54,494 bases of DNA from Novosphingobium sp. Rr 2-17 (GCF_000272475.1 NZ_AKFJ01000006.1:1-54494), one strand, 5' to 3'; numbered from the stretch's first letter, positions 38,188 through 46,503 are shown. Made by a program: numbers and translations. Notes: a model not told the origin generated them from the sequence alone.

Positions 38188-38303
38188 GGCGCCCCTTTAG
38201 CGCATCATCCAGCGGTTGTGCAGCCCTTTGTGGGCGGGGCGCATCGGAGGGGCGAGGTCGGTTGCGCTGTCTTTACCGCCATTGCAAGAGTGCCCCAAAT
38301 TCG

Positions 38304-38380
38304 TCGTCATTGCGAGCTCAGCGAAGCAATCCAGGTAGCGCAAACCGCTCTGGATTGCTTCGCTATGCTCGCAATGACGA
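38304..38380. repeat. 77-bp REP-like palindrome (GTCATTGCGAGC family)
   Basis: TCGTCATTGCGAGC at the left end and GCTCGCAATGACGA at the right are exact inverted copies; inside, AGCGAAGCAATCCAG and CTGGATTGCTTCGCT also pair. The whole element folds into one long hairpin in the hemJ-hemE gap. Its TCGTCATT ends match those of the REPs around the GIY-YIG gene at 49.6-50.0 kb. Confidence 0.88.
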
Positions 38381-38462
38381 ACACAGATTTATCTTTTTAT
38401 CAGTAGTTTACAGAAATATCGCAGGTCGTTGCGACACCAACCTGAGCGCTAAACAAGCTCCC

Positions 38463-39488
38463 TTAGCGGCGCCATTCGCGCACGGTGGCGAGCAGTTGTT
38501 CGACATGGGCGATCGGGGTGAACTGGCCGATTCCGTGGCCCAGGTTGAAGACGTGGGGGCGATCGGCGAACGCTTCGAGGACGCGCCTGGTTTGCTCGTC
38601 CTGCTCCACCCCGCCTGCCAGAAGCAGTAGCGGGTCAAGGTTGCCTTGCACGGGCATCCCTGGGGGCAGCGAATGCGCGGCCCAGATCGGGTCGATCGTC
38701 TCATCGATGCCGACAGCGTCAACGCCGGTTTCGCGCGCGTAGGCGGGGAGCTTTTCGCCTGCCCCCTTGGGAAAACCGATGATCGGGGTTTCGGGATGAC
38801 GCTTCTTCACTGCCGCGACGATCGCGGCGTTAGGTGCGATGACCCAGCGTTCGAACTGCGCGGGGCTGAGGGTGCCGGCCCAGGAATCGAATAACTGGAC
38901 CGCTTCGGCGCCCGCTTCGATCTGACCGCACAGGTATTCGACCGTCACCCCGACGATAGCTTCGATGATCGCGCCAAACGCTGTCGGATCGCGATAGGCC
39001 ATGGCCCGCGTCTCGTGCTGGTCGCGACTGCCTTCGCCTGCGGTCATGTACGTCGCGACCGTCCACGGCGAGCCGGCGAAACCGAGCATGGTTTTATCGA
39101 CAGTGAGCTTTGAGCGCACTTTGCGGACGGTTTCGTAGATCGGCGAGAGTCGTTCCGGCACCGAAACCAGGCTCTCCAACGCGTGATCTACTAGGCGTGG
39201 CGAGAGTCTTGGCCCCTCGCCCGCCAGGAACTGCAAGTCCTGCCCCATCGCATAAGGCACGATCAGGATGTCCGAAAACAGGATCGCGCCGTCGAAGCCG
39301 AAACGGTCGATCGGCTGCAGCGTGATCTCGGCGGCGGCGTCAGTATCGTAGACCAGCGCGAGGAATCCGCCCTTCTCGGCCCGCAGCGCGCGATATTCCG
39401 GCAGATAACGCCCGGCCTGGCGCATGAGCCAGAGGGGGCGCTGGTCCAGTTGGGCGCCGCGCAAGGTGTCGAGAAGGAGGCCAGGCAT
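38463..39488 (-). CDS. hemE: Uroporphyrinogen decarboxylase
   Basis: Decarboxylates uroporphyrinogen III to coproporphyrinogen III. The N-terminal signature PLWLMRQAGRYLPEYR (18-33) is intact, as are the catalytic Asp region (FSDILIVPYAMG) and GFAGSPWTVATYMTAG; the 341-aa length is standard. It is the left neighbour of the proposed oriC, the position hemE holds at the Caulobacter origin. Confidence 0.97.
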   Translation of the reverse strand: MPGLLLDTLRGAQLDQRPLWLMRQAGRYLPEYRALRAEKGGFLALVYDTDAAAEITLQPIDRFGFDGAILFSDILIVPYAMGQDLQFLAGEGPRLSPRLVDHALESLVSVPERLSPIYETVRKVRSKLTVDKTMLGFAGSPWTVATYMTAGEGSRDQHETRAMAYRDPTAFGAIIEAIVGVTVEYLCGQIEAGAEAVQLFDSWAGTLSPAQFERWVIAPNAAIVAAVKKRHPETPIIGFPKGAGEKLPAYARETGVDAVGIDETIDPIWAAHSLPPGMPVQGNLDPLLLLAGGVEQDEQTRRVLEAFADRPHVFNLGHGIGQFTPIAHVEQLLATVREWRR

Positions 39489-39553
39489 CGCGTTTTTGGT
39501 CCGATCAAAAAAATTTAGAGGGATTTGATAAGGGTGGTGGAGGTAGTTGGTCC

Positions 39554-39562
39554 TGTGGATAT
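39554..39562 (-). promoter_or_regulatory. DnaA box candidate
   Basis: The minus strand reads ATATCCACA, 8 of 9 matches to TTATCCACA. It lies beside the AT-rich stretch at the hemE end of the candidate origin. Confidence 0.6.
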
Positions 39563-39661
39563 CGGGAATAGCCGCGCCTTGCCCGATTTGTCCCAGTTTG
39601 AACAGGCAGCGCGCAGGTTGCGACTCTCCTGCCGGGCGCGGTCAAGAAAAGGTTGTCCGCC

Positions 39662-39670
39662 TTGTCCACA
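39662..39670 (+). promoter_or_regulatory. DnaA box candidate
   Basis: TTGTCCACA, 8 of 9 matches to TTATCCACA, in the centre of the candidate origin. Confidence 0.6.
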
Positions 39671-39785
39671 GGCTGTCGATAGAACCACGGCGCTGTCCAT
39701 AAACGCGCCGCAAGATAGCCGGTAGCGGGAACGGAATCCCTGGCACGAGTTGTCACCAGAACGGTCCCGTGGTTTATGCGGCAAG

Positions 39786-39794
39786 ATATCCACA
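39786..39794 (+). promoter_or_regulatory. DnaA box candidate
   Basis: ATATCCACA, 8 of 9 matches to TTATCCACA, next to a tandem 12-bp repeat near ppsR. Confidence 0.6.
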
Positions 39795-39795
39795 A

Positions 39796-39819
39796 GCAGA
39801 TCCGAACGCAGATCCGAAC
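39796..39819 (+). repeat. Tandem 12-bp repeat in the candidate origin
   Basis: GCAGATCCGAAC occurs twice in direct succession (39796-39807 and 39808-39819), directly after a DnaA box candidate and 18 bp before the ppsR start. Its role is unknown; it could be a protein-binding iteron or a local duplication. Confidence 0.75.
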
Positions 39820-39837
39820 AAGGCAACGATAGTCTCC

Positions 39838-40683
39838 ATGGCGCAACTTCACTTGCATTTGCTTTCGGATTCCACTGGCGAGACGCTGGAGATGATCGCC
39901 AAGGCGGCGCTCGCCCAGTTCGATGATTCCGATGTTTTGCGCCACTTTTGGCCGATGGTCCGCTCGCACCAGCATCTCGACCGGATCATGGGGGAGATCG
40001 CCGCCAATCCGGGCCTGGTGTTCTTCACTCTCGTCAACGAGGAGACCCGCGGCCGGCTGGAAGAGCGTTGCCAGACGCTGGGATTGCCTGCGATTGCGGT
40101 GCTGGACGGCGTAACCGACGCGCTCGAGGCATTGCTGGGGCAAGAAGCCAAGGGACGCCCCGGCCGTCAGCACAAGCTGGACGATGCCTACTTCGCGCGC
40201 GTCGATGCGATCCAGTTCACCATCGCCCATGATGACGGCATCGCCTGGGAGGACTGGGAGGATTCCGACATTCTGCTGGCGGGTGTATCGCGCACCAGCA
40301 AGACGCCGACCTCGATCTATCTTGCCAATCGTGGGTACAAAGTGGCGAACATCCCGATCGTCGTCGAAAGCCCGCCGCCGCCGGCTTTGTTCGGCCTCAA
40401 GCGGCCATTGGTGGTGGGGCTGACGACCGCATCGGAGCGCTTGATCCAGGTGCGGCGCAACCGCCTGCTTTCGCTCAGCCAGTCGCCCGACACCGATTAT
40501 GTGGATAACGACAAGGTCGAGAGCGAACTTAAATACGCGCGGCGGATGTTCGCGGACAATTCCTGGCCGGTGATCGACGTGACCCGCCGTTCGATCGAAG
40601 AGACCGCAGCCGCGATTATCAACTTGTATAACGAGCGCAAGGCCACTGGTGAAACCGGCCAGACCGGCCCCAAGCCGATCTGA
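39838..40683 (+). CDS. ppsR: Bifunctional kinase/pyrophosphorylase PpsR (DUF299)
   Basis: Regulates PEP synthase or pyruvate phosphate dikinase by ADP-dependent phosphorylation and phosphate-dependent dephosphorylation. [14 protein letters not shown] opens the protein and the P-loop [15 protein letters not shown] is at 149-163. I chose the ATG at 39838 (281 aa); the in-frame GTG at 39769 would add 23 non-conserved residues over a DnaA box and the tandem repeat. The right neighbour of oriC in Caulobacter is also a DUF299 gene. Which dikinase it controls cannot be told here. Confidence 0.93.
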   Translation: MAQLHLHLLSDSTGETLEMIAKAALAQFDDSDVLRHFWPMVRSHQHLDRIMGEIAANPGLVFFTLVNEETRGRLEERCQTLGLPAIAVLDGVTDALEALLGQEAKGRPGRQHKLDDAYFARVDAIQFTIAHDDGIAWEDWEDSDILLAGVSRTSKTPTSIYLANRGYKVANIPIVVESPPPPALFGLKRPLVVGLTTASERLIQVRRNRLLSLSQSPDTDYVDNDKVESELKYARRMFADNSWPVIDVTRRSIEETAAAIINLYNERKATGETGQTGPKPI

Positions 40684-40696
40684 CCGAGGCGAAATC

Positions 40697-41275
40697 ATGA
40701 TCGTCCTCGCCTCGCAAAGCGCCTCGCGGCGCGCCATGTTGGAAGCCGCCGGGATCCCGTTCCGCGCCCAGCCCGCCGCTGTGGACGAACGTGCGCTGGA
40801 AGCGTCGCTGGCCGATGCCGGACCCGGCGATGTCGCGCGCTCATTGGCCAAAGCCAAGGCGCTGGCAGTCTCCGCGCCGGGAGAGCTGGTCCTGGGCAGC
40901 GATTCGCTGGTGAGTTGTGCCGGGCGCCGTTTCGACAAGCCGGACTCGCGCGAGCAAGCGGCTGAGCATCTGCGCTTCTTTTCCGGCAACGTGATGGAGC
41001 TTCACAGCGCCGCAGCCTTGGTGCGCGATGGCGAAGTGCTGTGGGTCGATGGCGCCGTGGCGCGGCTGCATGTCGTCGAACTATCAGACAGCTTCATCGA
41101 GGCCTATCTCGACGCTGAATGGCCCGCTGTCGCCGGCTGCGTCGGCGTGTTCCGGATCGAGGCGCGCGGGGTGCAGTTGTTCTCAGCGATCGAGGGCGAT
41201 CATTTTACCGTGCTGGGCATGCCCCTGCTTCTGGTGCAGGCGGCTTTGCGAACGCTGGGAGTTTTGCCGCAGTGA
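40697..41275 (+). CDS. maf: Maf-like nucleoside triphosphate pyrophosphatase
   Basis: House-cleaning enzyme that hydrolyses (modified) nucleoside triphosphates to monophosphates. [18 protein letters not shown] (6-23) is the Maf signature; the DER motif (VDERALEA), GSDSLVS (about 74-80) and the C-terminal [13 protein letters not shown] are all present. The ATG at 40697, with GAGG 7 nt upstream, gives 192 aa. Its stop overlaps the aroE start (GTGA). Confidence 0.93.
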   Translation: MIVLASQSASRRAMLEAAGIPFRAQPAAVDERALEASLADAGPGDVARSLAKAKALAVSAPGELVLGSDSLVSCAGRRFDKPDSREQAAEHLRFFSGNVMELHSAAALVRDGEVLWVDGAVARLHVVELSDSFIEAYLDAEWPAVAGCVGVFRIEARGVQLFSAIEGDHFTVLGMPLLLVQAALRTLGVLPQ

Positions 41276-42129
41276 GTGTCCCTTACGCCGAAGTCATCGG
41301 CGATCCGATCGCGCAATCGAAGTCGCCCACAATCCACGGGTTCTGGCTGGACGCGCTCGCCCTGCCCGGCCGGTACGATCGCGCGCTGGTGACTGCCGAT
41401 GGCCTTGCCGATTACATCGCCGCGCGCCGTAGCGACCCCGATTGGCGCGGTTGTAACGTCACCATGCCGCATAAGCAGGCAGTGATCCCGTTACTGGACC
41501 GGCTAGATCCGCTCGCGGCCACGATCGGTGCGGTCAACACGGTGGTGCGCGAAGTCGATGGCACGCTGACCGGCTACAACACCGACGCGCCGGGGTTTCT
41601 TGAACCTCTTGCCCAGCGCCTGGCCGATACGCATTTGGTCCGCATGGCGCGCGTGCTGGGCACGGGCGGCGCGGCGCGCGCGATCGTGGCGGCGCTGGCG
41701 GCGGAGGGCTTCGTTATCGTCCTGGCGGGACGCGATCCGGCCAAGGCGCGCGCCTTGCTCGACGAACTGGCGCCGGTGGGCGAGCACTACGCGATCGGCT
41801 TTGACCACTTTGCCGATCCCACCGACTTCGCGTTCGACGATCGCACCCAGTTGTTCGACGTGGTGGTCAACGCCAGCCCGCTGGGCATGACGGGCCAGCC
41901 GCCGCTCGCCTTCGATTTCAGCCACGCGCCTCCCGGCAGTGTGATTTACGATATCGTCACCAGTCCGCTCGACACCGGATTCCTGCAAGCGGCCCGGGTA
42001 GCGGGCTTTCCCACCGTCGACGGCCTGGCGATGCTGATCGGGCAGGCTGCCGTCGCCTTCACCCATTTCTTCGGCGCACACCCTCCCCGCGATCGCGACG
42101 ATGCATTGCGCGCGTTGATCGTGGGATGA
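41272..42129 (+). CDS. aroE: Shikimate dehydrogenase
   Basis: NADPH-dependent reduction of 3-dehydroshikimate to shikimate. [17 protein letters not shown] (6-22) binds shikimate, NVTMPHK (about 63-69) has the catalytic Lys, GYNTDAPGF (about 101-109) the Asp partner, and GTGGAARAI (about 127-135) is the nucleotide loop. The start is the GTG at 41272, overlapping the maf stop by 4 nt; this gives a normal 285 aa. The open frame upstream is out of register with maf and not real. Confidence 0.95.
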   Translation: MSVPYAEVIGDPIAQSKSPTIHGFWLDALALPGRYDRALVTADGLADYIAARRSDPDWRGCNVTMPHKQAVIPLLDRLDPLAATIGAVNTVVREVDGTLTGYNTDAPGFLEPLAQRLADTHLVRMARVLGTGGAARAIVAALAAEGFVIVLAGRDPAKARALLDELAPVGEHYAIGFDHFADPTDFAFDDRTQLFDVVVNASPLGMTGQPPLAFDFSHAPPGSVIYDIVTSPLDTGFLQAARVAGFPTVDGLAMLIGQAAVAFTHFFGAHPPRDRDDALRALIVG

Positions 42130-42755
42130 CGCCCGGTCCCAAAGTGCCCAGTCCCAAAGTGCCTGGTCCCAAAATCCTCGGGCTCACGGGTTCGATCGGC
42201 ATGGGCAAATCGACCGTCGCGGGCATGTTGCGCGACCTGGGAGTGCCGGTGTTCGACGCCGACGCTGCCGTGCATGAACTGCAAGGGCCGGACGGCGGGC
42301 TGGTCCCGGCGATCGAGGCCGCGTTTCCCGGCACCACCGGCCCGCACGGCGTGGATCGCCCCAAGCTGGGCAATGCCGTGTTCGGCGATACAGAGCGATT
42401 GGCCCGCCTGGAGGCTATCGTTCACCCCGCCGTCGCGGCCATGCGCAAGGGTTTTATGGCTGCCAACGCCGGCGCACCGCTGATCGTGTTCGATATCCCG
42501 CTGTTGTATGAAAAAGTGGGCGATAAGGGGCTTGATGCGGTGGCTGTCGTATCCGCCCCGGCTGACGTCCAGCGCGCTCGCGTCCTGGCGCGTCCGGGCA
42601 TGACCGAAGCCAAGTTTGCGGCAATTCTCGCATTGCAGGTTCCCGATGCCGAAAAGCGGGCGCGGGCCGACTTCGTGATCGATACGGGGGTTTCGCTGGA
42701 TGCTACGCGCGATCAGGTGGTCGGTATCGTGCGGACGCTGGCCGGAGGCAAATAA
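42126..42755 (+). CDS. coaE: Dephospho-CoA kinase
   Basis: Final step of coenzyme A synthesis. The P-loop [12 protein letters not shown] lies at about 19-30, followed by [11 protein letters not shown] and the [11 protein letters not shown] motif. It overlaps aroE by 4 nt (ATGA). The first 17 codons contain three copies of a 15-bp unit (42132-42176) encoding [15 protein letters not shown]. Two of these units supply in-frame GTG codons (42144, 42159), so a shorter protein starting next to the P-loop strand is possible. Confidence 0.94.
   Translation: MTPGPKVPSPKVPGPKILGLTGSIGMGKSTVAGMLRDLGVPVFDADAAVHELQGPDGGLVPAIEAAFPGTTGPHGVDRPKLGNAVFGDTERLARLEAIVHPAVAAMRKGFMAANAGAPLIVFDIPLLYEKVGDKGLDAVAVVSAPADVQRARVLARPGMTEAKFAAILALQVPDAEKRARADFVIDTGVSLDATRDQVVGIVRTLAGGK
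42132..42176 (+). repeat. In-frame 15-bp tandem repeat at the coaE N-terminus
   Basis: Three successive units: CCCGGTCCCAAAGTG, CCCAGTCCCAAAGTG and CCTGGTCCCAAAATC. They encode P-G/S-P-K-V/I three times, directly before the first conserved strand of CoaE. Confidence 0.9.
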
Positions 42756-42805
42756 TCGCCCCAAGGGCCTTGCGCCGAACCGATCGCAGGCAGATATGAA
42801 GGGGG

Positions 42806-43492
42806 ATGAGAGAGATCATCTTTGACACCGAGACGACTGGATTTGACCCGAAAAACGGGGACAGACTGGTGGAAATCGGCTGTATCGAGATGGTCAACCG
42901 AGTCCTTACCGGTCGCACCTTTCACGCTTATTTCAACCCCTGCCGCTCGATGCCTGCCGAGGCCGAAGCCGTGCATGGATTGTCCGAGGCTTTTCTAGCC
43001 GACAAGCCGTTGTTCGAGACCCGCGCGCTCGAGTTCCTCGATTTCATCGGCGACAGCCCGCTGGTCGCGCACAACGCCGGTTTCGATTTCAACTTCATCA
43101 ATTTCGAACTGGGCCAATGCGGCCATCCGCCGGTCGGCCGTGATCGGATGATCGACACCGTTGCGCTTGCCAAAGTGCGGCACCCTGGCGCGAAACTTTC
43201 GCTCGATGCGCTGTGCAGCCGTTACGGCATCGACCGCAGCCATCGTACCAAGCATGGCGCGTTGCTCGATGCCGAGTTGCTGGCGCAAGTCTATGTCGAA
43301 CTGCGCGGTGGCCGGCAGATCGGCCTCGAACTCGTTGCCGAGAGCCTTGCTGTTTCCACGCAGTCCGGCGCCGTGCTCACCTTGCGCAAGCGGGTGTTCC
43401 GCCAACCGCGCCCCCACGCCGCCAGCGCGGACGAACTGGCGGCCCATGCCGCATTCGTCGCGACCCTCGAAAACCCCCTCTGGAGTTCTTGA
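42806..43492 (+). CDS. dnaQ: DNA polymerase III epsilon subunit (3'-5' exonuclease)
   Basis: Proofreading exonuclease of the DEDDh family. FDTETTGFDP (6-15) gives the first Asp/Glu pair, HNAGFDFNFIN (about 86-96) the second Asp, and HRTKHGALLDAELLAQVY (about 139-156) the catalytic His and last Asp. The 228-aa protein has a C-terminal extension after about 180, where epsilon contacts the polymerase. The maf-aroE-coaE-dnaQ order is an alphaproteobacterial origin-side arrangement. Confidence 0.96.
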   Translation: MREIIFDTETTGFDPKNGDRLVEIGCIEMVNRVLTGRTFHAYFNPCRSMPAEAEAVHGLSEAFLADKPLFETRALEFLDFIGDSPLVAHNAGFDFNFINFELGQCGHPPVGRDRMIDTVALAKVRHPGAKLSLDALCSRYGIDRSHRTKHGALLDAELLAQVYVELRGGRQIGLELVAESLAVSTQSGAVLTLRKRVFRQPRPHAASADELAAHAAFVATLENPLWSS

Positions 43493-43550
43493 TTTCTAAA
43501 AAAGAAAACCGGGGGGGAGCCCGAAATTACAGCAGAAGGAGAAGTCGCCC

Positions 43551-44120
43551 ATGGATATTCGCGTTTCCGGCCATCAGGTCGATACTGGCGAGGCCCTGCA
43601 GACCCACGCGAGCGAACGGCTTAATGCCATCATCGCGAAATACTTCAGCAAGGCGCTGTCGTCGCACGTGACTTTCGGAAAGGCGCCTGCCGGGGCCTTC
43701 CGCTGCGACATCATTATGCATGTGATGCAAAACCTGGTGCTTAAGGGCACGGGCGCGGCACAAGATGCCCACATCGCGCTCGACCAGGCGGCGGAGAAGA
43801 TCGACAAGCAGTTGCGCCGCTACAAGCGCCGCCTTGTCGATCGCCACGAGCAAAGCGCGCATGCCACGGCGGTCGAGGACGCGGCTTACACCATCTTCGA
43901 AGAACGTGCCGCAGAGCAGGAAGACGAGCACGAACCCGATGCGCCGGTCGTTATTGCCGAAACGCGAGTCGACGTTCCGGAGGCTACCGTTTCGGACGCG
44001 GTGATGATGCTCGACTTGCGCAATACCGTGGCTTTGCTGTTCAAAAATGCTGGAACCGGGCGCCATAATATGGTCTATCGCCGAGGCGATGGTTCGATCG
44101 GCTGGGTCGAACCTCACTGA
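43551..44120 (+). CDS. hpf: Ribosome hibernation-promoting factor, long form
   Basis: Binds 30S and dimerises ribosomes in stationary phase. The N-terminal S30AE domain (MDIRVSGHQVDTGEAL to about 105) is followed by an acidic linker (EEDEHEPDAPVV-like) and the C-terminal dimerisation domain (EATVSDAVMMLDLRNTVALLFKNAG... ending VYRRGDGSIGWVEPH). The 189-aa length marks it as the long HPF. An AGAAGGAGAAG ribosome site precedes the ATG. Two hairpins follow the stop. Confidence 0.95.
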   Translation: MDIRVSGHQVDTGEALQTHASERLNAIIAKYFSKALSSHVTFGKAPAGAFRCDIIMHVMQNLVLKGTGAAQDAHIALDQAAEKIDKQLRRYKRRLVDRHEQSAHATAVEDAAYTIFEERAAEQEDEHEPDAPVVIAETRVDVPEATVSDAVMMLDLRNTVALLFKNAGTGRHNMVYRRGDGSIGWVEPH

Positions 44121-44170
44121 CGTGTCCGAATCGCGTCCTGATTCCTGATCGGTGAGGAGTAACAAGGACC

Positions 44171-44184
44171 CCCGGTTCGCCGGG
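44171..44184 (+). terminator. UUCG-loop hairpin after hpf
   Basis: CCCGG-TTCG-CCGGG is a very stable 5-bp stem with a UUCG tetraloop, about 50 bp after the hpf stop, followed by a T-containing stretch. It is short; a termination role is tentative. Confidence 0.4.
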
Positions 44185-44207
44185 AGTTCGGTGCATTTTG
44201 TGGTAAT

Positions 44208-44239
44208 GCTAAGCCCCGGTCGCAAGGCCGGGGCTTAGC
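44208..44239. terminator. Hairpin terminator between hpf and ptsN
   Basis: GCTAAGCCCCGG (44208-44219) and CCGGGGCTTAGC (44228-44239) form a perfect 12-bp stem with an 8-nt loop. No T-tract follows, so it may need help from Rho or act as an mRNA 3' stabiliser. Confidence 0.6.
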
Positions 44240-44274
44240 GTAGAACCGGTAGAACGGTAGAAGCCGAAACGAAC

Positions 44275-44736
44275 ATGAGTGGGCTTTTCGTATTGCTACC
44301 CGAGGCGGTGCAGACCGTCGCGGCGGATAGCAAGGACATCATTCTGAACAAGCTCTCGGAGCTGTTTTCCCAGGTCTATGACCTCGATCGCACGCGCGTG
44401 CTCGATCGGGTGATCGAGCGTGAGGGGTTGGGCAGCACCGGCTTCGGTCGCCGGATCGCCATTCCGCACGCGCGCATGCCCGATCTTACGCGCCCGGTGG
44501 CAGCGTTTATACGGCTTACCTCTCCGGTCGAATTCGATTCGGCGGATGGCATGCCGGTGGACTTGGTGTTCGGCTTGCTCTCCCCCGAAGGCGCTGGCGC
44601 CACCCATCTCCATGCGCTGGCCGCGATCTCGCGGATGATGCGGGACGAGCGGATGCATACCGCACTTCTTGCAGCGCCAAGCTCCGAAGCGCTGTACAGC
44701 CTGCTCAGCAACGTCATCGACCGCGATGCCGCATGA
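44275..44736 (+). CDS. ptsN: PTS IIA-like nitrogen-regulatory protein PtsN
   Basis: Phosphorelay protein of the nitrogen PTS. The 153-aa EIIA-Ntr fold carries the phosphorylated His65 in GRRIAIPHARMPDL; VIEREGLGSTGFG and PVDLVFGLLSPEGAGATHLHALAAISRMM are also typical. ptsN downstream of hpf is the common proteobacterial order. The thioesterase gene overlaps its last 11 nt. Confidence 0.95.
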   Translation: MSGLFVLLPEAVQTVAADSKDIILNKLSELFSQVYDLDRTRVLDRVIEREGLGSTGFGRRIAIPHARMPDLTRPVAAFIRLTSPVEFDSADGMPVDLVFGLLSPEGAGATHLHALAAISRMMRDERMHTALLAAPSSEALYSLLSNVIDRDAA

Positions 44737-45196
44737 CCAGCCGGGGGCCCAGCTGCATTGGCGTGCGCTGGAAGGCCTCTACGCTTCCGCCCCGATAAAT
44801 CACTTGTTCCGTTCGCACCTTGCCATCGTTGGCGAGGGCACGTCGCGGATCACGTTCATCGTAGAGCCGGATGTCTTCCATGCCGCCGGCGCGGCGCACG
44901 GCACGATCTATTTCAAGATGCTCGACGATGCCGCGTTTTATGCGGCGAATACCCTCGTTACCGACCGGTTCCTGCTCACCACCTCGTTCAACATGTTCTT
45001 CAGCAAGCCCGTCCGGGGCGGGATGATCGTGGCCGAGGGTCGCTGGATCAGCGGACGGCGCCGGGTGATGGTGGCCGAATCGCGGCTGGTGGATGAGGAG
45101 GGAGACGAGATCGGGCGTGGCACCGGCACCTTCATGCGCTCACGAATCGCGCTGTCGGGCCTGCCGGGATATTCTGCCAAGACGGCGGGAGACTGA
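44726..45196 (+). CDS. PaaI-family (hotdog-fold) thioesterase
   Basis: A 156-aa hotdog protein. HGTIYFKMLDDAAFYAANTL near 54-73 holds the conserved acid of the catalytic helix, and TSFNMFFSKPVRGGMIVAEGR near 84-104 is the central beta region. It probably cleaves acyl-CoA thioesters; the acyl group is unknown. The ATG at 44726 overlaps ptsN by 11 nt, so the ptsN-thioesterase-DUF1491 trio is likely one operon. Confidence 0.9.
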   Translation: MPHDQPGAQLHWRALEGLYASAPINHLFRSHLAIVGEGTSRITFIVEPDVFHAAGAAHGTIYFKMLDDAAFYAANTLVTDRFLLTTSFNMFFSKPVRGGMIVAEGRWISGRRRVMVAESRLVDEEGDEIGRGTGTFMRSRIALSGLPGYSAKTAGD

Positions 45197-45197
45197 C

Positions 45198-45539
45198 GTG
45201 GAACCCAGGCTTCCGGCACAGCTTGAGGTGAGCGCGCTGATCCGGCAAGTGCAGGCTGCCGGTGGGTTCGGCATGGTGCTGAGCAAGGGCGAACCTGACG
45301 CGGGCACGATCCTGGTTGTGTTGACGCAAGGTGGCCGTGGAGGCCGCGTTTACGAGCGTATGCCCAGCATGGACGGCACCCGGACGTGGCATTGCGCCAA
45401 ACGTCAGGAGGCCGGAGCGGAGCGCGAGTTCGATGAATATGTCGCCCGTCGCGGCCAGCGCGATCCCGATTTGTGGGTGGTCGAACTCGACGTCGCGGAC
45501 GGGGAACGCCTGATCGGCGTGGTCGCGGCTGCGGGTTGA
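45198..45539 (+). CDS. DUF1491 family protein
   Basis: A 113-aa protein with family landmarks LPAQLEVSALIRQVQAAGGF near 5-24, KGEPDAGTILVVL, YERMPSMDGTRTW and RDPDLWVVELDVADGERLI at the end. DUF1491 is a small alphaproteobacterial family without known function. The GTG start at 45198 is one base after the thioesterase stop. Confidence 0.9.
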   Translation: MEPRLPAQLEVSALIRQVQAAGGFGMVLSKGEPDAGTILVVLTQGGRGGRVYERMPSMDGTRTWHCAKRQEAGAEREFDEYVARRGQRDPDLWVVELDVADGERLIGVVAAAG

Positions 45540-45724
45540 CTTGTGCCCCGCGAGGGCTAAAGGCGCCCCTCGCTGAACGCGGACGCGGCAGAAATGGCAT
45601 CTCAGCCATCCTGCTAGCACGCAGACGGGGAATCGTCGGCAGGCCCGAACGCGATATGAACGCCCTTAACGGGCTTCGCGTTCCCGCCTGTGTCAGGCCG
45701 GTTCACCGCCTTTGACTAGAGTAC

Positions 45725-46393
45725 ATGCTAAGAAAGTTAAGCTGGGCCAGCGCTGTTGCGTTGCCCGTGGCGGTCGTCACCGCCTTGATAAGTGCCCCGG
45801 GGTCGGGCGCGGCGGCAGCGGATCTGGTTCCTAACCTGATTCTGCCGACCGAAACGACCCTCGCGGGTCCGTCCGCAGAACCAGCCCGGCGCTTCGTCGC
45901 CAATCCGATGGTTCAGCCGATTCCCGACGATTCGGCGCCCAATTCCTCGGTCTTCGGCCAAGGCGAGGAGAGCTCGGAAACCGCCTCGCTCGCGCAACTG
46001 GTCACCCAAAAGTCTCCGCCTGCCTACCTCAGTTCCGAGATGCGCTGCCTGGCAAGCGCGATCTACTTCGAGGCTCGGGGCGAATCGCTGGATGGGCAGT
46101 TGGCGGTCGGCAATGTCGTCATCAACCGCGTGCAGTCGGGACGTTTTCCGGCCAGCTATTGCGGCGTGGTCTACCAGCCCGAGCAATTCTCGTTCGTGCA
46201 TGGCCGTTCGATGCCGTCGGTGCGTGAAGGCTCCAGCGCTTGGCGAGAAGCCGTTGCCATTGCCCAGATCGCGGACGATGGCAGTTGGAAGAGCCCGGCC
46301 CCCGGCGCCCTGTTTTTCCACGCCACCCGGGTTTCGCCCAACTGGCGCCTGACTCGCCTGGCCCGGGTAGACAACCACGTCTTCTATCGCTGA
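45725..46393 (+). CDS. Cell wall hydrolase, SleB-like
   Basis: Exported 222-aa protein with a signal peptide (about 1-32, ending AAAA-D), a Pro/Ser-rich linker (about 33-95) and a SleB-type domain: MRCLASAIYFEARGESLDGQLAV near 106-128 with the conserved Glu, VVINRVQSGRFPASYCGVVYQPEQFSF, and GALFFHATRVSPNW near the end. Such domains cut peptidoglycan (amidase or lytic transglycosylase type). A two-hairpin repeat begins 3 bp after the stop. Confidence 0.92.
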   Translation: MLRKLSWASAVALPVAVVTALISAPGSGAAAADLVPNLILPTETTLAGPSAEPARRFVANPMVQPIPDDSAPNSSVFGQGEESSETASLAQLVTQKSPPAYLSSEMRCLASAIYFEARGESLDGQLAVGNVVINRVQSGRFPASYCGVVYQPEQFSFVHGRSMPSVREGSSAWREAVAIAQIADDGSWKSPAPGALFFHATRVSPNWRLTRLARVDNHVFYR

Positions 46394-46396
46394 CCA

Positions 46397-46503
46397 CTAG
46401 AGCAAGTTCCGATCCGATTGCATCGGCTCGGTTGCTCTAGCCTTCTGTTTCGCCGCGTTTTCCGAGTCAGCAGGTGATGTCACCTGCTGCGAAAACGCTC
46501 TAA
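46397..46503 (+). repeat. Two-hairpin interspersed repeat, copy 2
   Basis: The same element as at 19977-20079, in the same orientation: one mismatch in the first 44 bp, a longer spacer (11 versus 7 nt), then a second module with about 3 mismatches. It has TAGAGC/GCTCTA ends. Here it lies between the cell wall hydrolase gene and the convergent AsmA-family gene, where its stems may also terminate transcription. Confidence 0.85.

Larger units (their letters stand above)
39489..39837. other. Candidate chromosomal replication origin (oriC)
   Basis: A 349-bp gene-free gap between divergent hemE (minus) and ppsR (plus). It holds an AT-rich stretch at about 39493-39531, which could be an unwinding element, and three 8-of-9 DnaA-box matches at 39554-39562, 39662-39670 and 39786-39794. 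Weaker matches lie near 39651-39659 and 39693-39701. It also has one GANTC site (GACTC near 39622) and a tandem 12-bp repeat at 39796-39819. In Caulobacter the origin lies between hemE and a DUF299 gene, the same neighbours as here; rho, mnmE, mnmG, rsmG, parA and parB are close by. Function is inferred, not shown. Confidence 0.75.

Noticed and set aside
39741..39756. TGGCACGAGTTGTCAC as a sigma-54 promoter for ppsR
   Set aside because: The -12 element TTGC is not at the correct spacing after TGGCAC.
39505..40989. Minus-strand open frame (494 codons) covering the candidate origin
   Set aside because: Antisense to ppsR and part of maf; it would also make the hemE-ppsR gap coding. No family features.
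43665..43670. CACGTG core in hpf as a possible parS
   Set aside because: Flanks GTCG and ACTT are too far from the consensus.
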